Positions 18,221 through 25,646 are shown, counted from the stretch's first letter. The stretch: DNA of 64,000 nt from Nocardia sp. NBC_01327 (GCF_035958815.1 NZ_CP108383.1:930001-994000); one strand, 5' to 3'. Notes: generated from the sequence alone by a model not told the origin. Numbers and translations are program-made.

Positions 18221-18967
18221 GTGACCGATCCGCTACAGCCACTCGTCGAACTGCCCGGTGTGCGCGACGCCGCCGACAAGGCCCGGGACGCGCTCGCCGG
18301 AGTGCATCGCCACCAGGCGAATCGGCGCGGCTGGCCGACCACCGCCGCCGAGGCCGCGGTCCGGGCGGCGCGCTCGTCGGCGGCCATCGAGGGCGGCAGC
18401 ATCGAGTTGCCCGCGGACGGCAATGTGGAGGACCCGATCCTCGCCGGCGCGCTGCGGGTCGGGCAGGCGTTGGACGGCGACGCGCTGCGGACCTTCGTCG
18501 GGGTGTGGGAGCGGGCGCCGCTGCAAGCGCTGGCCCGGCTTCACCTGCTCGCGGCTGCCGATATGGTCGAGGACGAGCAGCAGCTGGGCCGCCCGCGCAA
18601 TATCCCGGGTGTGGCCGAACGACTCGACCTGCTCGCGCAGACGGTGCTCACCAGCAAGGCCCCGGCCCCCGTCATCGCGGCCATCGTGCACGGCGAACTG
18701 CTGTCCCTGCGGCCCTTCGGCACCGGTGACGGGATCGTCGCGCGGGCGGCCTCGCGACTGGTCGCGGCGTCCAGTGGGCTGGACCCGCACAGCCTCGGCG
18801 TGCCCGAAGTCTTCTGGTTGCGCAGGCGACAGGCCTATCTGGATGCGGCCGCCGGATTCGGTATGGGCACCGCGGACGGCGTCGGCGGATGGGTGATCTT
18901 CACCTGCGGCGCACTCGAAGACGGTGCGCGCGAAGCCCGTTCGATCGCGGACGCGGCGAGCGGATAG
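18221..18967 (+). CDS. Degenerate Fic-fold protein (Rv3662c-like)
   Basis: 248 residues. Two elements of a Fic protein can be aligned. One is SSAAIEGG near residue 53, matching the inhibitory helix (S/T)xxxE(G/N). The other is LRPFGTGDGIVARAASRLV near residue 164, at the place of the catalytic H-P-F-x-D/E-G-N-G-R motif. The catalytic His is Arg and the GNGR is lost, so AMP-transfer is unlikely. Homologues next to this HAD/ssd locus are often labelled 'oxidoreductase' with no evidence. It is convergent with the RNA gene downstream. Confidence 0.65.
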   Translation: MTDPLQPLVELPGVRDAADKARDALAGVHRHQANRRGWPTTAAEAAVRAARSSAAIEGGSIELPADGNVEDPILAGALRVGQALDGDALRTFVGVWERAPLQALARLHLLAAADMVEDEQQLGRPRNIPGVAERLDLLAQTVLTSKAPAPVIAAIVHGELLSLRPFGTGDGIVARAASRLVAASSGLDPHSLGVPEVFWLRRRQAYLDAAAGFGMGTADGVGGWVIFTCGALEDGAREARSIADAASG

Positions 18968-18977
18968 CCCCCACACG

Positions 18978-19278
18978 TCAATGCGGGCGGCGTAGCCGCT
19001 GTTGCGACTTCACCGCCCGCATAGCACGGATCGCCTGGTTACCAAGCGTGCTTCTCGGGTTGTGTTCCGGCCTCGGCGAGCTCTCCGGGTTCCGGTGCGG
19101 ATCATCCCCGCAGATTTGCGAGGCCATTACCGACCGGACCGCAGATAACGCAGGCCCACAACACTCATGCCCTGTCGCGGCGTGCTCCGCGTGGGTGCCG
19201 GGTGTCCGTGCTGGGAAGGGTGGGACGGGAGACCGAATCTTCTCTTCCGATTCCGATCTTGGCCTTCCCTACTTCCGT
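18978..19278 (-). ncRNA. Probable Ms1/MTS2823-type 6S-like RNA
   Basis: Seen: a 416-bp gap between convergent genes contains, on the minus strand, a -35 (TTGATG, 19,309-19,314), an 18-nt spacer, a -10 (AACAAT, 19,285-19,290) and, 300 nt on, a hairpin terminator. Known: M. tuberculosis MTS2823 (~300 nt; Ms1 in M. smegmatis, which binds core RNA polymerase) lies just downstream of Rv3661 on the same strand. The gene at 19,384 is the Rv3661 counterpart. Inference: this is the same RNA by position, strand, length and ends; I could not compare sequences. GGGAAGG near the 5' end can pair with CCTTCCC about 60 nt later. Confidence 0.75.
18981..19022 (-). terminator. Terminator hairpin of the Ms1-type RNA
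   Basis: A 10-bp perfect stem (arms 19,013-19,022 and 18,981-18,990) with a 22-nt loop that contains a smaller GCGGC/GCCGC hairpin. No long T tract follows. The stem may also end the Fic-like gene from the other side. Confidence 0.65.
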
Positions 19279-19294
19279 GCGTCCATTGTTACCC

Positions 19295-19310
19295 TGTGAC
19301 GGCCCTCACA
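19295..19310. promoter_or_regulatory. Perfect CRP palindrome over the Ms1-type promoter
   Basis: TGTGA-N6-TCACA matches the CRP consensus at every specified position. It lies in the -35/-10 spacer of the minus-strand RNA promoter, a place that would normally give repression. No protein gene starts nearby, so the RNA is the only evident target. crp itself is in this window. Confidence 0.8.
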
Positions 19311-19383
19311 TCAAGTGCTGAGAAAACTTTCCAATACCCGGCGTGTCCGGCCGTTTTGTGCTGTGGCGTGTCTGGATGCGACC

Positions 19384-20184
19384 TCATCTGCGCCGGCGGA
19401 GCAGCCGGTAGCTCACCGCGCCCGCGGCCACCGCGCTGAGGGCGACCACGGCGCTGGCCGCCACGGTGGTCGTCGACGGTTGCGGAATGCGCGCCCACAG
19501 CGAGACCGGGTTGGAGAAGGTGAGGATCGGCCAGCCGCGGGCGACCGCCTCCTTGCGCAGACCGCGATCCGGATTGGCCGCGGTGGGATGCCCGACCACG
19601 CTCAGCATCGGCAGATCGGTCACCGAGTCCGAGTAGGCATAACACCGCGACAGGTCGTATCCGTATGTGGCGGCGAGCTTTTCGATGGCCTCGACCTTGC
19701 CCTCGCCGTAGCAGTAGAACTCGACTTCGCCTGTGTACTTGTTGTTTTCGACCACCATGCGCGTCGCGGCATAGTGGTCGGCGCCCAGCGCGACCGCGAT
19801 GGGCGCGACCACCTCCGCGCCGGAGGCCGACACGATGACCACATCGTGGCCCCGAATGCGGTGGTCGGCAATGAGATCCGCCGCCTCCGCATAGATGAGC
19901 GGGTCCACGATGTCGTGCAGGGTCTCGGCGACGATCGAGCGCACCTGATCCACATCCCAGCCCGCGCACATGCGGGTCAGGTTCTCCCGCATGCGCTCCA
20001 TCTGATCGTGGTCGGCGCCGGAGAGCAGGAACAGGAAATGCGCGTAGCTGCTCTCCAATACTGCTCGTCGGCTGAGCAGGCCCTGGTCCAGAAACGGCTT
20101 GCTGAACACGAAGGCACTCGACCTCGCGATCACCGTCTTGTCGAGATCGAAGAAGGCGGCGACTCGTCCGCGCTCGGCTGTCAC
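19384..20184 (-). CDS. HAD-IB family phosphatase (SerB-like, Rv3661)
   Basis: 266 residues. HAD motif I FFDLDKTV near residue 11, motif II VVIVSASG near residue 116 and motif IV YSDSVTDLPML near residue 187 indicate an active phosphatase of subfamily IB. The C terminus has a membrane helix (TVAASAVVALSAVAAGAVSY) and an RLLRRRR end, so it is probably anchored with the domain in the cytoplasm. Substrate unknown. TAAGCT stands 7 nt before the GTG start with no Shine-Dalgarno (leaderless). It sits between two small RNA genes. Confidence 0.88.
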   Translation of the reverse strand: MTAERGRVAAFFDLDKTVIARSSAFVFSKPFLDQGLLSRRAVLESSYAHFLFLLSGADHDQMERMRENLTRMCAGWDVDQVRSIVAETLHDIVDPLIYAEAADLIADHRIRGHDVVIVSASGAEVVAPIAVALGADHYAATRMVVENNKYTGEVEFYCYGEGKVEAIEKLAATYGYDLSRCYAYSDSVTDLPMLSVVGHPTAANPDRGLRKEAVARGWPILTFSNPVSLWARIPQPSTTTVAASAVVALSAVAAGAVSYRLLRRRR

Positions 20185-20317
20185 AGCGACCAGCTTATGT
20201 TTCGGAGGCGGCGGGCGGGTGGCGCGGTGCGCTCGGTGCGGGATTTTGCGGCGTTTGCCGGAGTTAGCCAGTCGGAAGCGGGGCCGTGGCGGCGGGAAAA
20301 AGACTCGCTCGGCGGAC

Positions 20318-20348
20318 TTGCAAACGTTCTAGGCCTTGGGTGTAGTAT
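20318..20348 (+). promoter_or_regulatory. Promoter of the 6C RNA
   Basis: TTGCAA (20,318-20,323) and TAGTAT (20,343-20,348) separated by 19 bp precede the RNA; transcription should start near 20,355. Confidence 0.55.
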
Positions 20349-20354
20349 TGGCGG

Positions 20355-20450
20355 TGCTTGGACTTAGTCCAGGCAGCGTTCAGCCCGACCCCCCGGGGCT
20401 GAACCCGACGACCCCAGCCTCCTCCCCCCCCGGCTGGGGTCGTCCTCTAT
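20355..20450 (+). ncRNA. 6C small RNA (B11-type)
   Basis: Two stem-loops with C-rich loops define the 6C family. The first has a 9-bp stem (20,378-20,386 with 20,396-20,404) and a loop with exactly six C. The second has a 13-bp stem (20,407-20,419 with 20,432-20,444), a loop with eight consecutive C, and is followed by CTCTATTT, so it doubles as terminator. In M. tuberculosis the 6C RNA B11 lies between Rv3660c and Rv3661 on the Rv3660c strand, the same arrangement as here. Mycobacterial 6C acts by base pairing of the C-rich loops with G-rich mRNA leaders. Confidence 0.93.
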
Positions 20451-20487
20451 TTACGGACTGTTGTGTCCCACTGGATCACCCGGCTTT

Positions 20488-20514
20488 TTATCCACAGGCC
20501 GCGTGTTATCCACA
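20488..20514 (+). promoter_or_regulatory. Two perfect DnaA boxes upstream of ssd
   Basis: TTATCCACA occurs at 20,488-20,496 and 20,506-20,514 in the same orientation, 18 bp apart, about 55-80 bp before the ssd start. Both match the strict DnaA consensus. There is no sign of an origin here, so a DnaA-linked control of ssd, or titration of DnaA, is inferred. Confidence 0.75.
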
Positions 20515-20566
20515 ATCGCTATTGAGGCTCTTTCGGCGCACCCGCGTTTGGGCGACGCTGACCTGC

Positions 20567-21724
20567 ATGAACTCTCATGCCGATGCTTCATTACGAGCCC
20601 TCGCCCTGGTCTCGGATCACAGACTGCGAGACGAGGTCCGGCGCATTGCGGCGGCCGCCGACCGTCCGCTGGACGAACGCACTCCGCCGCTGGGCCGGCA
20701 TGCGTGGACCGCTGCCTCGGTGATCGTGCTCGACTCCGCCGCCGCACGTAGCTGCGCATCCGCCGAGTGCCCCCGTCGCACCGGAATTCTGCTGGTAACC
20801 GACGGGGAGCCGGGTTTGCTCGATTGGCGGGCAGCCGCCGAAATCGGTGCCGAACAGGTGCTTCCACTGCCGGCCGAGGCGGATGCCCTGATCGCCGCCT
20901 TCGCCGCCCACGACCAGCGCGGCAGCGGCGACGGGGCGGTGGTCGCCATAGCCGGCGCAGTCGGCGGCGCGGGCGCCTCCACCCTGGCAACCGCCGTGGC
21001 CCTCGCCGCCGCCGAACGCTTCCGCGATCACACGCTGCTGGTGGATGCCGCTCCGCACGGCGGCGGTCTCGACCTGCTCCTCGGGCTGGAGAAGACCACC
21101 GGCCTGCGCTGGCCCGATCTCGTCATCGAGGACGGCCGCGTCTCCGCCGCCGCCCTGCACGATGCCCTCCCCGCCGCCGCGGGTGTGGCCGTTCTCTCCT
21201 GTGGAAGAGGTCCCACCGCAACGGAACTCAGCCCGATCGCGCTGCACGCCGTGGTCGAGGCGGGCCGCGCCGCCGGCGATCTGGTGGTCTGCGATCTGTC
21301 CACAGAACGCGGACCGCACACCGACCGGCTCCTCGACACCGCCGACCTGATAGTTCTCATCACCCCCGCCCGCCTGCGCGCCACCGCCGCGGCCGAATCG
21401 GTGGCAGCCCACCTCATCAGCCGAAATCCCCATGTGCGCTTGATTATCCGCGGCCCCTCCCCAGGCGGTCTCCGCGCCCGAGAAATCTCCGAAACCCTGG
21501 CCCTTCCCGTCCTGTCCGCAGTCCCATCCCACCCCGCCCTTTCCCAATCCCTCGAACGCGGCCCCCTCATCCTCCCGCGCCGGGGCCCCCTCCGTACGGC
21601 GGCCGAATCCGTCCTCACGGCCCTGGTCTCGAACACTCACCGCGCCAGCGCCCCACCAACTCCCCGTAATCGCCTGCCGTCCAGACGAATCAACACCCCC
21701 GCCCTCACCGGGACGTACCGATGA
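20567..21724 (+). CDS. ssd: Septum-site-determining protein, MinD/CpaE-like
   Basis: 385 residues. An N-terminal receiver-like domain (residues ~5-115) and a MinD/ParA-fold domain. The P-loop reads AGAVGGAGASTLAT: the signature lysine of the deviant Walker A is Ala, as in several CpaE/Ssd proteins, so ATP hydrolysis is doubtful. Later motifs are LLVDAAPHGGGLD and LVVCDLSTERGP. Rv3660c inhibits septation when overproduced; as a CpaE relative it may also place the Tad machine. The ATG at 20,567 follows the DnaA boxes. Its stop overlaps the next start. Confidence 0.88.
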   Translation: MNSHADASLRALALVSDHRLRDEVRRIAAAADRPLDERTPPLGRHAWTAASVIVLDSAAARSCASAECPRRTGILLVTDGEPGLLDWRAAAEIGAEQVLPLPAEADALIAAFAAHDQRGSGDGAVVAIAGAVGGAGASTLATAVALAAAERFRDHTLLVDAAPHGGGLDLLLGLEKTTGLRWPDLVIEDGRVSAAALHDALPAAAGVAVLSCGRGPTATELSPIALHAVVEAGRAAGDLVVCDLSTERGPHTDRLLDTADLIVLITPARLRATAAAESVAAHLISRNPHVRLIIRGPSPGGLRAREISETLALPVLSAVPSHPALSQSLERGPLILPRRGPLRTAAESVLTALVSNTHRASAPPTPRNRLPSRRINTPALTGTYR

Positions 21725-22173
21725 CCCGGACCCGCCGCCCCGAGATCGAAGGCCTCGGCGGCGAACCGCGCCTGCGCGGAACGCCTGCCTCAGCAGCCCA
21801 GTACTCAGCAGACCACCTCTCCCGTTGCTCTCGACCGCCCACGGCACCGCCCACCAATCTGCTCGTGCGGCAAGCACGTGAATGTGCCGTGGATGCGGTC
21901 GCAGGTCGTGCTGTGTTCGGGCGGGCTCCGCAGCCGGAGAAGTGTGTGAATACGCGACGGGCACATCGGTTGCCGGTCGGCCCACGTGCGGGTAAGCCCC
22001 GGGTAGATCGCTGGCTGTTCGGGCCATCTGCGGGCGGGCAGCAGGTGTGGCGGTCGCTGGTTGGGGAGCCTGCCGGTAGGTCTCGGGTGCGGCGCTTACC
22101 GGTTGGCAGGGGCGCGCGGGTGGCGCGGGCGCGGCGGATGCCTATCAGTGGGTATTCGGGGGTGTCGCGATGA
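21721..22173 (+). CDS. Arg-rich hypothetical protein between ssd and tadA
   Basis: 150 residues, not recognised. It starts in ATGA with the ssd stop and ends in ATGA with the tadA start, so ribosomes leaving ssd would read through it to tadA. The second half is very basic and repetitive (HRLPVGPRAG, RRLPVGRGAR). Third-position GC is clearly lower than in ssd or tadA after the first ~18 codons. It may be a real coupling gene or decayed sequence kept open by the overlaps. Confidence 0.4.
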   Translation: MTRTRRPEIEGLGGEPRLRGTPASAAQYSADHLSRCSRPPTAPPTNLLVRQARECAVDAVAGRAVFGRAPQPEKCVNTRRAHRLPVGPRAGKPRVDRWLFGPSAGGQQVWRSLVGEPAGRSRVRRLPVGRGARVARARRMPISGYSGVSR

Positions 22174-23354
22174 GTGCGCTGGTGACGGCGGATCTGCTGG
22201 ATCGGGTGCGGGAGCGATTGGCGGAGGGGGCGGTCGAGCCGGATCCGGCGCGGGTGGCCGCGGCTATTCGGGCCGAAGCCGGTGGGGTGCTGGGGGATAC
22301 GGATCTGCTGCGGGCGCTTCGACTGCTGCAGACGGAGATGACCGGGGCGGGGGTGCTGGAGCCGCTGCTGCACGATCCGGAGGTGGCCGATGTGCTGGTC
22401 ACCGCGCCGGATGCGGTGTGGGTGGATCGGGGGCACGGGCTGCGGCGGGCGCCGGTGCGATTCCCGGACGAGGCGGCGGTGCGGCGTTTGGCGCAGCGGC
22501 TGGCTCTGTCGGCCGGGCGCCGGCTCGACGATGCGCAACCGTGGGTGGACGGCCGCCTCACCGGAACGGAAGCGGCCCTGGGTAATTCGTTCGGGGTCCG
22601 ATTGCATGCGGTGCTGTCGCCCATCGCACACGGCGGCACCTGCCTCTCGCTGCGGGTACTGCGCCCGGCCTCGCAGGGGCTGGACGCGCTGGCCGCGGCG
22701 GGCGCGGTCACCGCCGAGGCGAAAGCCCTGCTGGAGCGCATAATTCGCGCCCGCCTCGCCTTCCTGGTGGTCGGCGGCACCGGCGCGGGCAAGACCACCC
22801 TGCTCTCCGGCCTGCTCGCCAAGGTCGATGCCGCCGAGCGCATTGTCTGCGTCGAGGACGCCGCGGAACTGGCCCCGCCCCATCCGCACGTGGTGCGCCT
22901 GGTCGCCCGCCCCGCCAATATCGAAGGCGCGGGCGAGGTGACGGTCCGGGACCTGGTCCGCCAGGCCCTCCGCATGCGGCCCGACCGAATAGTCGTGGGC
23001 GAGGTGCGCGGCGCCGAAGTCGCAGACCTGCTGACCGCATTGAACACCGGCCACGACGGCGGTGCGGGCACGGTGCACGCGAACTCACCCCGCGAGGTCC
23101 CCGCCCGCCTCGAAGCCCTTGCCGCCCTGGGCGGTATGAGCCGCGACGCCCTGCACAGCCAGCTCGCCGCCGCCATCCAGGTGGTCCTGCACGTCCACCG
23201 CCGCCCCGACGGCTCCCGCACCCTCCGCGAAATAGGCCTGGTCACCTCCACCGCCGGCCGAGTCCACATCACCCCCGCCTGGTCCGCCGACCCCCGCCCC
23301 ACCCCCGCGGCCGCCGACCTGACCGACCTCCTCGACGAAAGAACCACCCCATGA
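22170..23354 (+). CDS. tadA: Tad/type II secretion ATPase TadA
   Basis: 394 residues, the counterpart of Rv3659c. GspE/VirB11-type ATPase that powers assembly of Flp-like pili at the inner membrane. Walker A is VVGGTGAGKTTLLSG near residue 208, the Asp/His boxes are within ERIVCVEDAAEL and TGHDGGAGTVHANS, and Walker B is MRPDRIVVGEVRG. The N-terminal domain (1-175) is shorter than in large GspE proteins. It ends DLLDERTTP, a motif repeated downstream. Confidence 0.93.
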   Translation: MSALVTADLLDRVRERLAEGAVEPDPARVAAAIRAEAGGVLGDTDLLRALRLLQTEMTGAGVLEPLLHDPEVADVLVTAPDAVWVDRGHGLRRAPVRFPDEAAVRRLAQRLALSAGRRLDDAQPWVDGRLTGTEAALGNSFGVRLHAVLSPIAHGGTCLSLRVLRPASQGLDALAAAGAVTAEAKALLERIIRARLAFLVVGGTGAGKTTLLSGLLAKVDAAERIVCVEDAAELAPPHPHVVRLVARPANIEGAGEVTVRDLVRQALRMRPDRIVVGEVRGAEVADLLTALNTGHDGGAGTVHANSPREVPARLEALAALGGMSRDALHSQLAAAIQVVLHVHRRPDGSRTLREIGLVTSTAGRVHITPAWSADPRPTPAAADLTDLLDERTTP

Positions 23355-23464
23355 CCAAGACATCCGCCGCCACCTCGCTCACCAACTTCCTCGGCGAGGG
23401 GCAACACAATGCCGTCATGCCTGCCGTCGCCTCGATCGCCGGTCTCCTCCGTGAACGCGCCTAG
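23351..23464 (+). CDS. Small ORF 1 in the tadA-tadB gap
   Basis: 37 codons from an ATG overlapping the tadA stop (ATGA), preceded by ACGAAAGAA. The product (MTKTSAATSLTNFLGEG then AVASIAGLLRERA) contains two copies of the repeat motif described at 23,366. No resemblance to known proteins. Confidence 0.25.
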   Translation: MTKTSAATSLTNFLGEGQHNAVMPAVASIAGLLRERA

Positions 23465-23607
23465 CGCCGTGACGTCAGCCGCCGCTTCGCTCGTCGGTTC
23501 CCCGATGAAGTCGCCCCGATTGCCGCGCCGTCCGCCGTCGCCTCGCTCGTCCCTCTTCTCAACGAACCGGAAGTTTCGCGACTACTGCGTCCGTCGCAGC
23601 CTCCCTC
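23366..23607 (+). repeat. Degenerate ~56-bp tandem repeat (MIRU-like) after tadA
   Basis: An 18-bp core, GCCGYCGCCTCGCTCGYC, recurs at 23,366, 23,423, 23,478, 23,534 and (weaker) 23,590; spacings are 57, 55, 56 and 56 bp. Weaker relatives follow near 23,641 and 23,709. A second shared block, ACGAAAGRA plus an ATG 5-8 nt later, occurs at the tadA end, before 23,635 and before 23,760. The units resemble MIRU-type repeats in being tandem, intergenic, about this size and carrying overlapping stop/start codons. Confidence 0.7.
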
Positions 23608-23634
23608 CCCGCTGCCATCACGAAAGGAGATCTC

Positions 23635-23760
23635 ATGGTCGCCGCGTCCGACGTTGCCACGGCAGCGGCGAAAGCAGTTGGGCGACCGCCGCATTCCGTC
23701 ACTGATGATCGCCGCGTCTGTCGCGGCCCGTGCTCACTCTTCGACGAAAGGACACCTTGA
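23635..23760 (+). CDS. Small ORF 2 in the tadA-tadB gap
   Basis: 41 codons with a strong Shine-Dalgarno (AAAGGAG, 5 nt from the ATG). The C terminus, CSLFDERTP, copies the TadA ending LLDERTTP, which supports an origin by duplication of the tadA 3' end. The stop overlaps the next ATG (TGATG). Function unknown. Confidence 0.35.
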   Translation: MVAASDVATAAAKAVGRPPHSVTDDRRVCRGPCSLFDERTP

Positions 23761-24023
23761 TGACTGCCGCATTTCCAGCTGACTCCGGTTCGGCGGAGGT
23801 GGCTCGGTCTCCGCTCGCTGCCGCGGGGGAGGCGCGAGCTGATGACGGTCTTCCGCCGCTGCCGGTTCGGCCCGGTGGCGGAAGGCTCGATGATTCACTG
23901 CCGCTGCATGTTTTCACTCCCTGTCAACGGAGTCGGTCGAGCGCCTCGCCCAGCGGGCTGGTCTGTATCTGTCCGATCGCCGACTCCTGCGGGCGGTCTC
24001 TCGGCGAGGGGAGTGGTCGATGA
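23760..24023 (+). CDS. Small ORF 3 in the tadA-tadB gap
   Basis: 87 codons; AAAGGA lies 7 nt before the ATG, and the stop overlaps the next start (ATGA). The product is Ala/Gly/Pro-rich at first, with four Cys in the second half (FTPCQRS, VCICPIADSC). No homology recognised; third-position GC is lower than in tadA. Confidence 0.35.
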   Translation: MTAAFPADSGSAEVARSPLAAAGEARADDGLPPLPVRPGGGRLDDSLPLHVFTPCQRSRSSASPSGLVCICPIADSCGRSLGEGSGR

Positions 24024-24238
24024 CCGCGTCGTCGGGGCCGGAGCCTCGGCCTGCCGCGCCGGAGGTGAGAAGGCCGGGCTGCTGCGCTGAGGATCAGTGT
24101 TCCGGGCGGGATCAGCGGTGCGGCAAGTTGTTTCAGTGGCGTCACAGTCAGCCGCCAGGGCTACGTCGTGGGTGGCGCGGTGGTTGTGTCTCGCGGCGGG
24201 AGGGTCCGCCGCGAGAGGCCGAGAGCGGTGACCGATGA
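24020..24238 (+). CDS. Small ORF 4 in the tadA-tadB gap
   Basis: 72 codons linking to tadB by ATGA at both ends. The product is Arg/Gly-rich with five Cys (RPGCCAEDQCSGRDQRCG). Not recognised. Its main visible role is to keep translation continuous into tadB. Confidence 0.35.
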   Translation: MTASSGPEPRPAAPEVRRPGCCAEDQCSGRDQRCGKLFQWRHSQPPGLRRGWRGGCVSRREGPPREAESGDR

Positions 24239-25047
24239 CTTCGATTGCCGGGCACTGGGGTTCGATACTCGGCTGTCTCGCGCTCGCACTGGTGGTGGTT
24301 CCGGATCCGGCGGGCCGTCGCAGGTTCGCCCGACTGTTTAGGTGCGCGAGGAAGATTCGACAGCCGGGGGTGGGCCGGGCAGTTCGGCTGGCCGTGGTGG
24401 CGGGGCTGCCTGCGGCGCTCGTGGTCGGCGTCGGTCCGCTGTTTGCCGCGATCTTGACGGTGGGGACGCTGGGACTGCGCCGGCGGCGGGCGGGGCGGGA
24501 ACGTGTGAGAGGGGAGGAGAGTGCGCAGCTGCTGGAGGGGCTGGAGACGGTGATCGGCGAGCTGCGAATCGGTGCGCATCCGAGCGCGGCCGCGGAAGTC
24601 GCCGCGTACGAGACCGTCGGTCCGGTGGCGCACGCGTTTGCGGTGAGCGCCGCGCGCAGTCGTCTGGGTGGATCGGGGGCCGATGCGTTTCGTCGCTCGG
24701 AGACCGCGATCCCGCAGGAACTGGCCCGCATCGGCGAAGCCTGGCAGGTGGCCGATCGGCACGGGCTGGCGCTCGCGGAGCTGCTCACGGCAACTCGGCT
24801 GGACCTAATGGGCCGCAAGCGCTTCCGTGACCGCACCCGCGCGGCACTGGCGGGCGCCCGCGCGACCGCCGCGGTGCTCGCCCTGCTGCCCCTGCTCGGT
24901 ATCGCACTCGGTCAACTGATGGGGGCTGCTCCGGTGCACGTGCTCTTCCTGTCTCCGGCCGGCGCCTATCTCCTTCCGCTCGGAGCCGCCCTGACCTGCG
25001 CCGGTCTGCTCTGGACCGACGCCATCACCGCAAAGGTGCTGCGATGA
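24235..25047 (+). CDS. tadB: Tad inner-membrane platform protein TadB
   Basis: 270 residues of the type II secretion F family, counterpart of Rv3658c. Helices near residues 50-75 flank the cytoplasmic F domain (residues ~85-210, LLEGLETVIGELRIGAHPSAAAEVAA), and two more close the protein. With TadC it forms the platform that TadA acts on. ATGA overlaps on both sides. Confidence 0.88.
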   Translation: MTSIAGHWGSILGCLALALVVVPDPAGRRRFARLFRCARKIRQPGVGRAVRLAVVAGLPAALVVGVGPLFAAILTVGTLGLRRRRAGRERVRGEESAQLLEGLETVIGELRIGAHPSAAAEVAAYETVGPVAHAFAVSAARSRLGGSGADAFRRSETAIPQELARIGEAWQVADRHGLALAELLTATRLDLMGRKRFRDRTRAALAGARATAAVLALLPLLGIALGQLMGAAPVHVLFLSPAGAYLLPLGAALTCAGLLWTDAITAKVLR

Positions 25048-25646
25048 ACGACCTTTCATGGTCGCTACTGCTCGTCGCGTTCGCGCTGGTGCTGCTGCCG
25101 GGTCGTATTGCCGCCGCACGGCGGTTGCGCGGTCTGCGAGTGCGGGAGCGAGACCGTGAGGTGCATGCCGAGTCTGTTCGGGCAGCGCCTGATCCGCTGG
25201 GTGCGGCGGGAACCCTGGACCTGTTCGCGGCCTGCCTGCGCGCTGGCCTGCCTGCGGCGGCAGCGGCTGCCGCCGTGGCGCCGGGCGCGCCGGAACCCCT
25301 CACCTCGGTGCTGCGGCGAGCAGCGGATCTGCTTGCACTGGGCGCGGATCCGGTCACCGCGTGGGAGCAGGCCACCGCCGGGTGCGGTGACGACGGGGTG
25401 ACGGCACTCGCCCGCATGGCCCGCCGATCGGCACGTTCGGGAGCCGGGTTGGCCTCGGCGGTAACCGAATTGGCCGAACAGCGCAGGGCAGCGGTCGAGG
25501 ATGTGGCCGCGGCGCGGGCGGAACGGGCCGGCGTTCTGATCGGCGGACCCCTCGGCCTGTGTTTTCTGCCCGCCTTCGTCTGCCTGGGGATCGTGCCGGT
25601 GGTGATCGGCCTGGCAGGCCGTGTCCTGGGCGGAGGCCTGCTGTGA
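25044..25646 (+). CDS. tadC: Tad inner-membrane platform protein TadC
   Basis: 200 residues, counterpart of Rv3657c. An N-terminal membrane helix (LLLVAFALVLLPGRIAAARRL), a short F-type domain (DLFAACLRAGLPAAAAAAAV to ALARMARRSARSGAGLASAVTELAEQ) and a C-terminal helix (LGLCFLPAFVCLGIVPVVIGL). Shorter than typical TadC proteins, as in mycobacteria. Start coupled to tadB. Confidence 0.86.
   Translation: MNDLSWSLLLVAFALVLLPGRIAAARRLRGLRVRERDREVHAESVRAAPDPLGAAGTLDLFAACLRAGLPAAAAAAAVAPGAPEPLTSVLRRAADLLALGADPVTAWEQATAGCGDDGVTALARMARRSARSGAGLASAVTELAEQRRAAVEDVAAARAERAGVLIGGPLGLCFLPAFVCLGIVPVVIGLAGRVLGGGLL

Noticed and set aside
18889..19299. 136-codon plus frame over the Ms1-type region
   Set aside because: It overlaps the Fic-like 3' end, has no plausible start or homology, and the interval shows promoter and terminator signals for a minus-strand RNA.
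20488..20514. Chromosomal origin
   Set aside because: Only two DnaA boxes and none of dnaA, dnaN or rpmH nearby.
23366..23607. CRISPR array
   Set aside because: Repeats are degenerate, the conserved core is 18 bp within a ~56-bp unit, units are partly coding-like and there are no cas genes.
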